Below are positions 36,709 to 49,679 of a stretch of DNA of 64,000 nt, piece after piece (the stretch's first letter is position 1; each line of letters opens with the position of its first letter). A program made the translations under genes and the position numbers. The stretch is from Prunella strophiata (taxonomy: Eukaryota; Chordata; Aves; Passeriformes; Prunellidae), in the NCBI GenBank assembly GCA_036583965.1, contig JAZBQD010000019.1:22633085-22697084 (forward strand), given 5' to 3'. The notes below the pieces were generated by a model. That model was not told where the DNA came from. It saw only the letters and a program-made list of their open reading frames with translations, and did no database searches.

Positions 36709-37265
36709 CTCCCGCGCAGGGGCTGGGCTTGGACGGCGGCTGGGGGAGGCACGGCCGGGGGGGCGCCGGACCCGGCACCGCAGCGCGGCCGGCGGCCCCG
36801 CGCAGCCCGGCCCGGCACCGCTGCGCTCCGCCGGCACCGCGAGGGAGTCCCGGGCCGGGGCCGCAGGAGTCGGGGCGCAGTGCGGGCCGGCAGCCGGGCT
36901 GCCCCTGGCACGGCGGCGGGGGTGGCGCGGGTGACACGGGTGACACGGGATAGCGGCTCGGTCCCGCCGCGGGAGCGGTGGCAGCGGCAGCGCACGCGCC
37001 CCTTCCCTGTCACCCACCGGTCTGTCTGTCGCGGACAGCGGCTGGAGAGTTCAGGGTTATGCAAAAACTTGAGGTACAGGGTGCCCCGTGGCTGTGGACA
37101 CGGGGGTGCCGGCGGGCGGCTGTGCGCCCACACAGCATCCCACATGCTCGGCTCGGCACCAGCGCGCCACTGGAACACGCGTGTCCCAGGGCTGTTACAT
37201 GCAAACACACAAACACTTCGTGCACATGCAGACCCGCGTCCCAGCGCGTCCACAGCGCTGCGCTC

Positions 37266-40040
37266 GGAAATCTATTTCCCCATACCTATATCCATTGCCA
37301 CAAACGTGTGCAGAAGAGCGCCCGAATCCCGTTTCAAAGCAGTGTAATTCAGATGTCACTTCAGTGCAGTTTATGAAACCACACTGAAATAAGTCGTGGC
37401 ATGTGAGATCAGAATCAGGCATTCAGGATAATAGCACACATTCCCAAGCACAAGAAACATAGCTACAAAGCCTCAGAAGTCTTCACAAACATCAAAACTG
37501 GCACATACAACTAATTTCACGAAGGACACATTTTCAAAGCTCTGCATATGTACCAACTGCTGCTAGAATCTGTGTCCTTTCACAGTTCCAGCATGTATTT
37601 TCACACTCACACAACTGCTCTGCCTATTTACAGCAACACACCAACACCTATCTGAAGGTCCCTCTCCACAAAAGCATGCGAACCTCTCGGGCATGTGCCC
37701 ACCACATGCGGTCCTGCACTGAATGCCTGACTCACACGGAGCTGCACTAAAGGCTCTGTTTGCCCCTTGCTACCTACTCTCTACCTTTCAAACTGCACTG
37801 ACAAACCTCACTTGTATCTCTCCTATGCCTATAGTTCCTGTTTAGATGTTTGCTGCTCAAATATATAAAAATATCCTTAAGAGGTAGACAAAAAACAGAG
37901 ATCTTTGTAAAACAAAAAATATATACAACTATACCTGGATAAAAGCTCCATGCTGTTATGCCAGGCAAACATTTTTTTTAAAAAAGTAGAAATTAGGAGG
38001 GTATTTCTAAATATAAAACCCAGAGTCTAATTTGAGGCAAAGATGTACAACACCAGGAGGAGCGAAGGGCGGACTAGAGCTTTTTGGATTATGGAGGTAA
38101 TACAGAATAAAAGAAAATGCAATGTGGCTCAGCTATAAGCAATAAACACAGGATAAATTAGGCTACAACTTTTCATACAATCAGTATTTGTAGAAACTCG
38201 AGAATATTTGGAAAAGAGGAATGTCCACATTCAAAGCCAGTGTAACTATCTCCTCTATCAGAGATCTTGAATGCATATAAACTAATGGTGTGCCCTAACT
38301 TGTCCCCAGGCCATGTGAGGACAAGTTATATGATTCTGATCACCTGTCTTTAAAGGATGTCAAGACAGAGGTCTTTTATGGTAAAAGGTACACATGAAGA
38401 CAGCACAGAAAACAGGCTAGTTAAAAAAATGGAGACGGAGAGAAGACGTATCCAGTTTTAGGAGTACAGCAGAATCAGATTCCCTGAATGTGGCAGGTGG
38501 CACAACTCAGATTATACATTTTTCTCAACCAGAATTAATACAAATGAAACATATATACATATACCTTTGTACACTTCAGTGATACATCATCACAGCAGAA
38601 ACTCTAAGACACTTTAAATGTTGCAGAGATGAGAGACAAGCTTTAATAAGGCATTAGCATTAGTAGGGCCCAAGGTTGTAAGGAATCTCACTAAACACCT
38701 CCGAGAACACCTGACCAAGTAGAGGCAAGGACAAAACCAGCACCTTTGTGTTTCCAACAGAGAGCTGAGGCCAGAGATGGACTGACTGGTGACTTAGTTG
38801 CCCCATAAAGAAGATTCCTGTTATCCAGTAGGATGAGAGGCAGGAGGAGGCACACAGGGTCAGCGGTTTAGGCAGAGTACAGTTCAAGAGCAGTCAGGGT
38901 GTTTGCAGTGAGCTGATTTTGACAGAAACAATTTTCTTCAGAAAGGTGCACCAGTGAGTGGATCCTGACTGTGCAGAGATTAACTCTGGTGTAGGCTCTC
39001 AGTGAATGGGAGACCAGAGTGGGAATGGCTTGGCAGGCAGGTCCTGCTCTACCAATAGCTGATGTTTTAATTTTGCACTTTAACTTTTATCTAGGCTGAG
39101 GTGATGCAAGCAGGGAGCCATGAGATTGCCTGGCACAAGGTCCACAGGGCTGAATTAACTGATATAAACAGTACAATAGTGGGTTTGTATGCTGGAAATG
39201 GGCTGTTGCTGACAGAGGACTACCTGGGTGAGGTGGGCGTTTGCAGAGTGGTGCAGAAACATAATATTAATCTCTTCTGACCCAGTGCAAATGGACAAAT
39301 TGAACTTCCCCTGCCTTGAGAGTAACCTGTGCAGAGGTCTGACCCTTCCTTTCTGAGAATAGAAAGGGATAGTCTCTGCTGGCTGGGCTTGATCTGCCAA
39401 CCTGAATTCCCTAAGAAAGAGAACAAGAGTCCTGCGAGCTGATTTTGGAACTTCAGAAGGCTTCATCCTTTGCAAACCTCCACACACAGCTGAGCTCTTC
39501 TCACAGCTTTGGCCAATTTCTCTTCCCCCAAAGAATAAAGAAGGAAACACTGATCTCAACATGGCTATCCTTCAGATATGTGTGGTTTTAAAACAGTTCC
39601 AGGATGAAGTTAGAAAGGACTGCAAGATTGAGCTGGTAGATCTGGAAGCAAAAGAGCTCTGTTAGGGTAAATCCAAGGCAGAACTCCACATGGAACAGAA
39701 GCGCCAGGCTTGGTTTGTGAGCACAGCCTTTGTTTGCTGCCCTGACCAAATCCTCCCCTGGAACTGCTGCTCTCACACTGGAGGAGGGGCAGGGAACCAC
39801 CTCAGCCAACTCTGTCTGTGGCCTCTGAGCAGAGCCAGCCCAGAGGTGCTCTGGTAAGTGCCACCCTTTGGGATGACTTTCACAAGGCAGCCTCTGGCTT
39901 TTGAGGTCACCTGTTCTCCTCAGACTTTGTCCCAGTGCTCTGCATCAACATTCCATCAATATTAGCCTTGGACAGATCACAATCAGCACTACAGGCTGAT
40001 GGAGTGATAGGCAGTATCAGTTCTTTGAGACATGCAGTGT
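37266..40040. other. Proximal upstream flank of ESRRB
   Basis: Composition falls back to AT-rich after the CpG island. No gene, mobile element or convincing regulatory cluster seen. Confidence 0.55.
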
Positions 40041-40091
40041 GGAAAAGAAAAAAAGGAAAAAAAAAGAAAAAAAAAGAAAAAGAAAAGAAAG

Positions 40092-40122
<31 letters not shown>

Positions 40123-40363
40123 GAAAAGAAAGAAAAGAAAAGAAAAGAAAGAAAAGAAAGAAAAGAAAAGAAAAGAAAGACAGACAAGAAAAGAAAGAAA
40201 AGAAAGAAAGGAAATAAGAAGAAAGGAAAGGAAAGGAAAGGAAAGGAAAAAGGAAAAGGAAAGGAAAAAGGAAAGGAAAGGAATGAAGGAAAGGAAAGGA
40301 AGGAAAGGAAAGGAAAGGAAAGGAAAGGAAAGGGAAAAGAAAAGAAGAAAAGGACAAAAAGAA
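40041..40363 (+). repeat. AAAAG/AAAGG pentanucleotide polypurine tract
   Basis: About 310 bp of almost pure purine on the plus strand. The left half is built of AAAAG-type units, the right half (from about 40220) of AAAGG/GGAAA units, with a short CAGACA interruption near 40180 and a few irregular lengths. Open frames across it (Lys/Glu-rich on plus, Phe/Ser-rich on minus) are repeat artefacts. Such mirror-symmetric polypurine tracts can form triplex DNA and are usually unstable in length. Confidence 0.95.
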
Positions 40364-40627
40364 TTGTGATATATGTCTCAAATTTTCCTGGCTCTTCCAA
40401 GATATAATGGATAGAGACTTTCTTTGAAGACTTTTCTCCAGCCTTTAAGGACCAATCTGGTTTGGACAAACTAATGTTTTACTTTTTAAAAAACTTTTAT
40501 CATGGAATAATGATCAACTTTCCAGCAAGTTGACTGATTGATTGACAGAAATTTCATTTGGTCTAATATAGGAGTAAGCTGGAAATCATGCCAAACAAAC
40601 TTGATTTCACTTGTTGATAACGTGCAC

Positions 40628-40648
40628 TTTTTTTTTTTTTTTTTTTTT
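40628..40648 (+). repeat. Poly(T) run, 21 nt
   Basis: Uninterrupted T homopolymer about 270 bp right of the pentanucleotide tract. Confidence 0.9.
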
Positions 40649-41161
40649 GACTAAGGAAAATGCAGAAGAGGAAGAGATCTAGTTACTTTTAGGGTTTGGA
40701 ATCATTTTTTCCCCTTTTATGAAGGCTCTATTATTGTATTTTCACAAGGAAGTGAGTGAAATGCTGTCTGTACAGGGCAGAAAAAAGATAATAATTAGGA
40801 GACATAAACTGGGCTGAGCAGTTTTCTGTATACACTTTTTTATCTTGTCTGCTGGGGAAAGAAGAGATTGATGACAAGAAATCTTTCCCAGCCTGTGTCT
40901 CATTTAAGTTACAGAGAGGTCACTGGGTTGAATTCAGAAGACAAGCCTTTCACACCTCTGAGGCCAACAGAACTGCCTGACTTCACACAAGTCACTGTGC
41001 TACATGCCCTGATCCCTTTGCTTTGCAGGGCTAGTAGCCCTAAAGAGAAACTTAGGTACTCTAAACACAGGTCCCTGATGCCTGGTAGGCTCTTACAGAC
41101 CAGTCTTCTTTATTTAGGGTTCTATTCTATTTTCTCTTACTCACCCAAACAAAACAGTTTG

Positions 41162-41200
41162 TTCTCCCCAGAAGAATGTCTTCTCCCCAGAAGCAATGTC
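41162..41200 (+). repeat. Two-copy tandem repeat (19/20 bp)
   Basis: TTCTCCCCAGAAGAATGTC (41162-41180) is followed directly by TTCTCCCCAGAAGCAATGTC (41181-41200), one extra base apart: a recent small tandem duplication. Confidence 0.8.
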
Positions 41201-41586
41201 TTCTTTTGTACCAAACTCCAATAGATTTTTTTTTCTGTAAAGATCAAATTGGCCTTGCAAACAATATGCTTCCATCTAAAGGTATCAGGATGAAGCTCAA
41301 CATCTATTTAAACAGAAAACAGTTTTCATGTTGTGATTTTCAAACAATGAAAACCCATCTGAACATCCTTAGATGTGCTTCAAACATTACCTAGTCTTTA
41401 GAATTTGTTATAATTCCCAATTTATAGACTGCCCAATCCTACTATAAAGAGGTTATGTGGCTTGCCCCAGATCAGTCTGAGCAGATCTGTAGCACAACAG
41501 TCTGAATATAAGTGTCTTTAGCCTTACTGTCCTGCTTTAAATGAGAATTCTCTGTCCCAAAACCGTGACCTTAAATTCTGTGCTTG

Positions 41587-41647
41587 GATACAGTGCTAGG
41601 AGCTCTGTGCTACAGTGTGATACAGTGCTCCTAACAGTGTTAGGAGC
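41587..41647. repeat. Local duplication and 9-bp hairpin
   Basis: GATACAGTGCT occurs at 41587-41597 and 41619-41629. GCTCCTAAC (41627-41635) and GTTAGGAGC (41639-41647) form a perfect stem around a 3-nt loop. This points to local slippage or template switching. Confidence 0.75.
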
Positions 41648-41721
41648 CCTGAGTTAAGACAAACATAGTCTCTACATTGCCAATGAAAAGTCAAGGTTTT
41701 CTTTTAATAATAACTTATAAC

Positions 41722-41744
41722 TTTTTTTTTTTTTTTTTTTTTTT
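41722..41744 (+). repeat. Poly(T) run, 23 nt
   Basis: Uninterrupted T homopolymer; no recognisable element body. Confidence 0.9.
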
Positions 41745-44700
41745 AATATGGCCAGTGATGTTTTGTGTGGTTGTATACCCATATTTTGTCTTTGCAGTGT
41801 TAATAGCAGGACTCAGTTCTACAGCAGAACATGTTCCTGCTGACATCTTAAATGAAAGTTCACTGCAGAGACACACATGCCCAAAGACAAACCAGGCAAA
41901 GGAAATCTAACCTTTGTAAAATTAAAACAGAGCATCAGAGTAAAAGGCAGGTGCAGAGTATTTTATGAAATAGGAAAGAATAAAGATAATCAGAAGAGAG
42001 ACATTTTTTTTCCAGATTATGGAAGAACTTGTAATAAGAAACATAGAGAGAGGGAGGAGAGGAAATTATATAGCTGGGATTATGCCTTCTGCTCTTTCTT
42101 GCATCATCAGTTAGCTGGGGTATTTGATAAGAACTTCTGTCCTACTTGCCCAGAAACACAGCAGTGTATCTTTTTTCATGTTTTGGCAACCTACTCCTTA
42201 GTCAGTCTCTGCCTAACTGTTGTTTAACTAAGTGGACAGAAACCTTCCTGAGAAAAGACAGGTAATTATAGAGGTAGGTTGATCTTGTAGGCTTAGAAGA
42301 TTTCAATGGAGAGCTGTGATCCAGCTCCAAATTTGGATCTGTTGGTGATCTTTTTTCCATGATAAGTTATACTAATCCTCAGCTGGGTTACTGTGGTCAG
42401 GCAGAACATGGCCAGGACCTTGACTGGAAAGGGATTTTTATTCCCACTCACAGCTACACATAATTTACTAGCACAGTAACTGCTATTTCCTACACTCCTT
42501 CAATTCCAGCAAAAGCAGAAATTAATCCTTCCCCCTCCATGGTGCTAGGTATCCACAGAGCAGTAGCTGGGCTATTTGCTCAGCTACCAGGAGAAAGGAG
42601 AGAACACATCTTTACCTCTGCTTAGCTGTTGCAAATCCTCCCTCACAAGCATGGCCTTCCTAGTATGGTGGTTCATCCTGTCAGATGGGACAAAGTCAAA
42701 GAGCATCTTTTCGACTTTAGCTTTGCTAAAATTACCCTAGCTTCAAGTACACTAGCTTCAAGTCTGGTATGGCAGAAGGCCAAAGAGGATGGTCAGCTAG
42801 AACAGGAGGTGCTTGTTCATTGCTCTGGTTTGGGGAGATGATTAGCTGGTTTCCTCTCCAAGCCCACGCACTCCAAGCCCATCCATTCTAATCACCCTAG
42901 GACCCTAATGTTCACAGTATCAGCTTACTCACTGGACCAATCAAAAGAAATACCTGTAGTGTCAGGAGAAGTAACAGTTACTTACTCTTACACTGCATGC
43001 TAAAAATGAAAACACTTTTGGCATGTGCATTGATAGTGTTGAGTGACTCAACCCAGGAAAGGAGTGGGGCTTACAGAACCAAAATTCTTCAGAGTTACTG
43101 TTGGTAAGAAAATATGCCTACTGAGAGTCAGGCAGTGAGGGCAAAGGGTAATTTTTCCAAGCCTGTGATGGAAACACATGCAAGATAACTTATTTCCCAG
43201 CAACAGCAATGAGGTGGCTGCAGTTTGAATACAATGATGTGACAAAAAACACTGGGTGAGTGTGCAGGTTCCCTTAGCTGGGTTCTCTGGGTAGGTAACA
43301 GAGTTATTTTAGAACATAAGGTAGAACATCTTTATCTTCTGTTAGAAAGAAGAAAAGCAGTGAAAGGACTTTTCTTCCCAGGGCATAAGGGATGAATAAA
43401 GCATGGAAAAAGACCTTCCTTTCCCTGCAGGAACCTTCCATCTGGCCTCATCTGGGCACAGTTGATAGAAGACTATTGACTTCACCAGGTCAGTCAGGCC
43501 AAATACAGAGGAGCTCACCAACAGTGGATCTATACAAAAGTATTTAACAGTGATATGAACCTGCAGGTCCCAAGTGGCATTAACAAACTTGATATAGTTT
43601 CTGTCTGGAAAAAGCAGAGATATCAGATGATCAGGACTGCTCTTCTGGTCATCATCTCCAGCCTCAGAATACTCCAGTTTCTAATAGTAGTGGACTACAG
43701 GTTTTGGCTAGAAGCACACCATAGGCCAGCTTCATTCTGATATGCTGTATCAACAGCACAACAACCTCAACTCTCCTCTGCTCTGAATCTCCAAACAGCT
43801 CAGTTAAGTACATGACCTTTTTTAAGATTTGTTCTGTACTAACTTGAGTAGTTTGAAGAACAATGCAGATTTTTTACACAGCTCCCTTTATTTATTACTT
43901 GAATAACATTTATTTCACTTGTTGGACAAGAGCAAATTGCTGTGGCAGATTATTTGATTAGACAGCTTTACCAACAAACCCCATCCCAAGCTTAACATAA
44001 TTTTAAGTACCATCATGAGTTACATGTCTGCATCGCATTCAGACACCTTCAAGTAAAGTGCATTAGGAAACCATTCTTCTAGTCTACAAGTCATTAACAT
44101 TCAAACACTATGCCTACACACCATGAATGAGCAAGCTTTAGCAGTACATTTTCAAAAAATAAAGAGAAAAAATAACAAGAAAAATAATCCCTGCTTATAC
44201 CACAAAGCATCACTTAGAAGAGGCAGTGCAACTCAGGACCATAGCTACACAATATATGAACATACAGTGTCAAGAGAGTAGCCAGTCATGAAGAGATAAA
44301 TGCTTGTTACCAGATTAAAAAAAAAAGCTCTTCTATGCAAAGGAAAGGAGAAATCTCACCAGCTTAGTTCTAATCCTGTTGTGCTGCTCTATGGATTCCA
44401 AAAGACAGCGATCTTTCTCATGTGTGGAAGTACAAGCCCCTGGAAGTCTTTGAAAAGTTCTTGTTGAATGAATTACAAGTCTTAAAATTTCTTGGAGATC
44501 CCAGCACCGAGGCAGTTGTGGGCAGCAGTAAAATCTTCTCCTGACAGACCTGAACATGTGTCACTGTGTGATTTCAGCAAAAATACCTTCATCCTTCATA
44601 GTCACATGATGCCAGCTTCACTGTTCCTATGGCAGCAGTAGAAAGGATTACTTTTCAGTGTCATTGTTAAGGCAAACTCAAATCTCAGTCCCATGTGGTT

Positions 44701-47700
44701 GGAGGGTGACTTTGGTGCTGCAGCCTCCTAGCAACAGGTCCTCTTGGTCTCCACATTGCTTACAAAAGAAAATCCAGTATTGGTCTTTTGCTAATCTCTC
44801 AAATACCTTTATTTTAGTGGTGATGAACAACTACCAATGCCTCCCCTCTCTGTTCCTCTGTTGAACATAGCAATCTTCCATTAAACATTTCCAGTCAGCT
44901 GAACTCAGTAGTACTCATCTTTTAGATCTTGCCCCTCAACATTTGGCAGTATCTGATAACTTCTGCAGTCAGCAATGCAGTAAAGGGTAGGCTTTTGTGA
45001 TGTAACTCCCAGAAGTTGTTGCTACCAGCTTTATCCTGGGAACCATACAGTCTGGGGACAGCACTTCTCCTTGTTAAACCCAGTGCTTTTCCAGAGTACC
45101 AAGAGGTTAGACAGAAACAGAAGATAAGGAAGACAGTGGGAAAGTGTCACTGCTTCAGATACAGAGGTCCACTTAACCACCGATGATGCAGCACCCAGCA
45201 GGCCCTGCCTTCCTAATGAGATAGAAGGTTCTAGGCAAAAATACCACCTTGAGATGCTACTTTGTTTGTAGTGGCTCATTTCATGAGGATACTCACTAAA
45301 GTGACTGGTCAAGGGGGATGGTCAACACCAAAAAAAAACATAAAGTCATTCACCATCAGCCGTTTGGGCTGAATGAGCCCATTTGGCATTGTAACCATGG
45401 GCAGGGCAGCTGCATTCCACCCAGACAGACCAGTGCCTCTCCAAAAGGCACTGTGGGGATGACAGTCATCAGCCTGCACCACGACACAAGGCTGTGCTAG
45501 TTCACATCCCACAGGGTACCTGGCCAGCACTGTAAGGCTTGTTCAGAACATGCCTTGCATGTCCTACTGCCAGGCAGGTAGGTTCTGCTGGTGGAGGTAG
45601 TGCTAACACTTCTCTATAGACAAACCTAGATGACACCAATCAGAGGAGCAATAAATATCTCCAAGGGTTACACTAGGATACAAACCAAGAACATTTAGAT
45701 TTGACTGTCCACTTGCTATTTAAGGAGCACTTTTTTTAAAATCTACCACAGTTCATATACACAAGGTACAAAAGCAACAATATAGGGTCTAAATATTTGT
45801 CAAGCTGTCAAATGCCCATTAATGAGATGCTGTAAGTCAGCTGAACTGAAAAGTGAGAGCTTACACTCCTAACTTATGTTCCCAGACTTTTACCTACACT
45901 GTGGAGCAAAGGACAAGCACTCAGATGCCTCAGTGATTAGCTCTCCCAACAGTAAAACACATCCCAAAAATATAGTGTCTTAAGAATGGTGTAAGAGTTA
46001 TTAAATGTTTGTGGGATGTTTATGAACATCACAGGTGTCCAGTGCTCTCAAGCAAGGGTCAATGCTATCTGCAATACCCTTGGAGGTGTCCTGTAGAGAT
46101 TTGTCAAAATAAGGTATGGAACAGCCTGGGAGAACCAGAGAACTGTGGCTTTGCTGGCACTGCTATATTATTTCACCCAGCCAAAACCCTTGACACAACA
46201 TAAATATCCCCCAAACCCCTCTGTCTAAAAGAAGAAATTGTTCCTCTAAAACTAGGATGAGAAGCTGGGTCATCAGATGAGGGCAAAATTGGTTTAAAAG
46301 CCATTAAGAAGAAAGCAACCTAGGCATTCAGGAGCAATCACAGCTGCTTGGGCTGATCAGGAGAGACAGAGAGAATTATTTATTTATGGACTTCCTGCTC
46401 TCCCTGAGCGGATCTCTCCACTGGGGAAGCTTTAAGAGGAGTGGGGAGCAGAAGGCAGGTGCTGCTTGGAATCCTCCAGAGATTTTCCTGGTCTGGGCCT
46501 CAGGAGAGTTAAACACAGTTTGTGCTCAAAGCATCCTGAAGCCATCAACTTATCTTTCTCAGAGCAGGAAAGGCAAGCAAGAGCATCACACAGATCTCTG
46601 CTGGGATGAAGCACATGGAGAGCCCCAGGCACCCAGACTGCCATGCAAGCTTTGCACAGCTTTCAGCAAGATCCCTTTAGAGCAATAGTGCTTGAGTACA
46701 CAGCCATTTCTCTCTTCTTGTGGTTCAGCTGCTTCCCTTTAAACACAGATCAAGTGTCTCTAGGGACCCAGCAAGCATTTAACAGACCTGCCTGATGGAA
46801 GGACCTCCAATGAGAAAACCAAGACCTGAAACTCCCAACAGACATCCTCAATTCAATCCACATCTGAGAAAGCAACCCTGAAGTTACATGCAACCAGATT
46901 CTAACTGCATAGAAAGCATGTCAGTCTAGTCTGTATCCAAAGCTCACTCAAACATTTTAACTCAAGGGGAGGGAAAGACTAGCAGAGTAAACACGAAGAA
47001 ATATGTGAATTGAAAAAGGTCAGCATGGAAATACAGAATGATTGATATGGTATTAAAAATTCCTTTTCAAGATACAGTACTGTCTTTCTCAATGCAATTT
47101 CTTACTGTTTCCCAAAACTGGAGAATGAGAAGGAGTTATTCCCTAAAAATCACAGTTTATAGTCTTCTATCAACTGCTCCCTAAAAGAACACACTTCAGT
47201 ATTCAGAGATGACCCTTCATGACAAACTAAAAATGCTGTAGAGACAGACAGATCTGCCCAATCAGCCAGATCTGGTAACTATCTTCTTGTTCTGGCTTTG
47301 GTCAGAGGGTCAGAGAAGGGTACAAGGGAGTGGAAACTACCAACCACTACCAGAATCTTTCACTAGATGTTGCAAAACTAGTGTTACAAGAGGGTCACTG
47401 ATGGGGATTGAACAGATTATGAGAGAGGTACAGCCTGCACCGTATCAATTCCTGTCTGCCTGCAATTCATTACTGATGAAAAGGGCAGGAGCAGATGGCA
47501 ATCTACTGCTTTAGACACATCTCATTCAACTATCCCAGTTTATTTCTGCTCAGCCTCTGCTAGTATATCTTGCATTACTCCACACCAATAATGTTCTTCC
47601 TCAACTCTGGTCTCAAATCAGTACATTGTTTTGTGCCATTAAAGCTACTGCAAAGGCAGTTGTGGTAGCAAAATAACTCATTATGCATAAAGTGCTTTGG

Positions 47701-49679
47701 GAAACCTTTGAAAAGGAAAGGACTGAAGAGCAAGAGAGTATCATCTTCATCAAGATCAGTGATCCAAGGCAACCTCAACATCAAAAAAGCACAAAATCTA
47801 ACCATGAGGGTGTTTCAGCAAGTCCTGTCTCCTTCCCAGTCTGCTCCTCCCCACACATAAAGGGATTTCTGCTACTTGTGAATATATAAAACCAGATTTG
47901 TTCTTACAGTTTATATTCCTCCAAACAAAGGGCAGTAAAAAAGGGATCTGTTTTCCTTTCAGTAAAACAGGTCTTACTTGGCCTTTCAAAAGAAAATTCT
48001 TCTGCTGTCCATTCAGAGACAGGTTATGTTTTTAGAGTTCTGTAACCTTTATTTCCCACTCTGGGAAGCACATCATTAAGCACTGACAGCTACATAGCCC
48101 TGAGAGGGGAGTGCTCCAGAGATGGTTGCATCCCTCAGGGAGCTAGAACCAGCAAGCAAGGGCTCTCCAGGGAGCTGTTCTGCTTTGACCATTGACTTGT
48201 AGCTTTACAGGGCCAAACCAAATACACTTCTAGTTCATAAGGGCTGGGGTTTTTCATTTGTGTGCTTTAACATATGTTGTTTGGGAAATTCAATTCATCC
48301 CTTAGTTTGCTAAATACAGCTTTAGGTTCTAAAATCCTTCAGAGTCTGTAGTGTCCTTTGCCCCTTCATACTCATATGCCTTTTTTATTTCCCTTCCAAC
48401 TTGCTAAAAGAAAAAAAGTCCATTTTGATTCTGTTCCTGGCCACTTGACCTTGCTTTCAGAGCATGGCACACCAACTTTCCCTGCCACAATGGTCAGATT
48501 ACAAAACCAAACTAAGTAAGAACATTTCCCTCCCTATTGCCTGGGCACAGGCAGCCCCTGATGGTATTAGTGATGCCCAGTGTTCACCTCCTCTTGTTGC
48601 AGGCTTTCTTTGCATGAGAATGTTAACACAGTATAATTCAAGATACAATTTGAAATAGATTAACTTAAGCTGGTGCAAGAGGCACTCATTACTATCGAAA
48701 CTTAATCTGTTTAGACAACCAATGAGCAAAAATGAAGCATCCTCAAACTGGCAGGAGAACATCCACAATTTGGATTCTCAGTAGTTTAAATGGATTGTTC
48801 CAAAATCAATGCAATTTAAAGTGTACATCTTACTTGTGTAGAAAAGATATTCTTTAAACTGGGGAAACAACAGCACTGCTGGAATAAATGACTGCCCATC
48901 CAAGGGTGCAACACCCATTAATGACTACTACAAAGCAACACAGGAAGGAGCAGCTGAGGAGGTAAGGTCACATTCTTGCACACAGCCTGTTAGGAAATAC
49001 TGCATTCAAATTGACTGCCTACAAGCACACAAGAAAGGGCATCCAGAAGTGACAGCCAGCTAACAGAAGTTTCAGAGACATCCCAGTATATTCAGAATCC
49101 TCCCTTGCTTGGGAAACAGGAGGGGAGAAGAAAAGAAGCACATGTGGAATGTTTTCTGCCGCTCACGCAGCACATGCATTGCACAGAGGTGCAGGGTTGC
49201 AGTCAGCAGAGGATGCAGATTCATTCTTGTAAAGTGAGCAGTGAGCAATCATGTACATCTTGCAGCACTCCTGCCCTATGTCCCTGCCATCCAGGGCAGC
49301 CCACAGAGCCCTGCTATGAAGAAAAACCTCTCAGAAGATGCAACAGCCTTTGTGAGAGGCTGGGGCCAGAATCCACTGCTGTCAAACAGCTCTCCAGCCC
49401 AGGATGTGACTGCGGCTGGCGAAACACGTTAGCTAATGAAGATTGAGGCAGGCAGGCAGAGACATCCCTTCAGCCTGTTAATCCACTTAGGGAAGGAGAA
49501 GGGAAACCTGAGCTGAATTCCTCTGTTCCCTGCATGGGACTGTACTGTCCTGGCTTTAGCACTCTAGGCAGAGCAAATCCAGACAGAGGTGGGCCAGGGA
49601 AAGCTCTGAGTGCAAGAGTAGAGCTTTTGGGAGACAGGAGCAAGAGCCAAGGCAGGAAACCACAGTCCCCAGGGAGAGA

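Larger units (their letters stand above)
36055..37265 (-). promoter_or_regulatory. ESRRB: CpG island promoter of ESRRB
   Basis: This is the only long, dense run of CpG dinucleotides in the window; base composition changes sharply from the AT-rich flanks on both sides. It covers coding exon 1, the presumed 5' leader, and several hundred bases upstream on the minus strand. There is no good TATA box. GC boxes lie at 36521-36537 and a minus-strand CCAAT box at 36704-36708, which would place the transcription start somewhere around 36480-36660. CpG islands can be bidirectional, so a divergent plus-strand non-coding transcript is possible, but no plus-strand exon can be supported. Confidence 0.8.
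40364..49679. other. Upstream intergenic background
   Basis: Contains two poly(T) runs and the small duplications near 41162-41200, 41587-41647 and 42737-42763 (CTAGCTTCAAGT twice). Open frames are short and unrecognisable. A small CpG-bearing patch near 49405-49440 (GACTGCGGCTGGCGAAACACG) might belong to the next regulatory candidate. Confidence 0.55.

Noticed and set aside
36062..36946. 294-codon minus-strand open frame in the CpG island, and other overlapping frames there
   Set aside because: GC-rich DNA has few stop codons. The product is Pro/Ala/Arg-rich low-complexity, crosses the exon and donor in the wrong frame, and resembles no protein.
39935..40469. Lys/Glu-rich and Phe/Ser-rich open frames up to 150 codons
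   Set aside because: They are translations of the AAAAG/AAAGG repeat.
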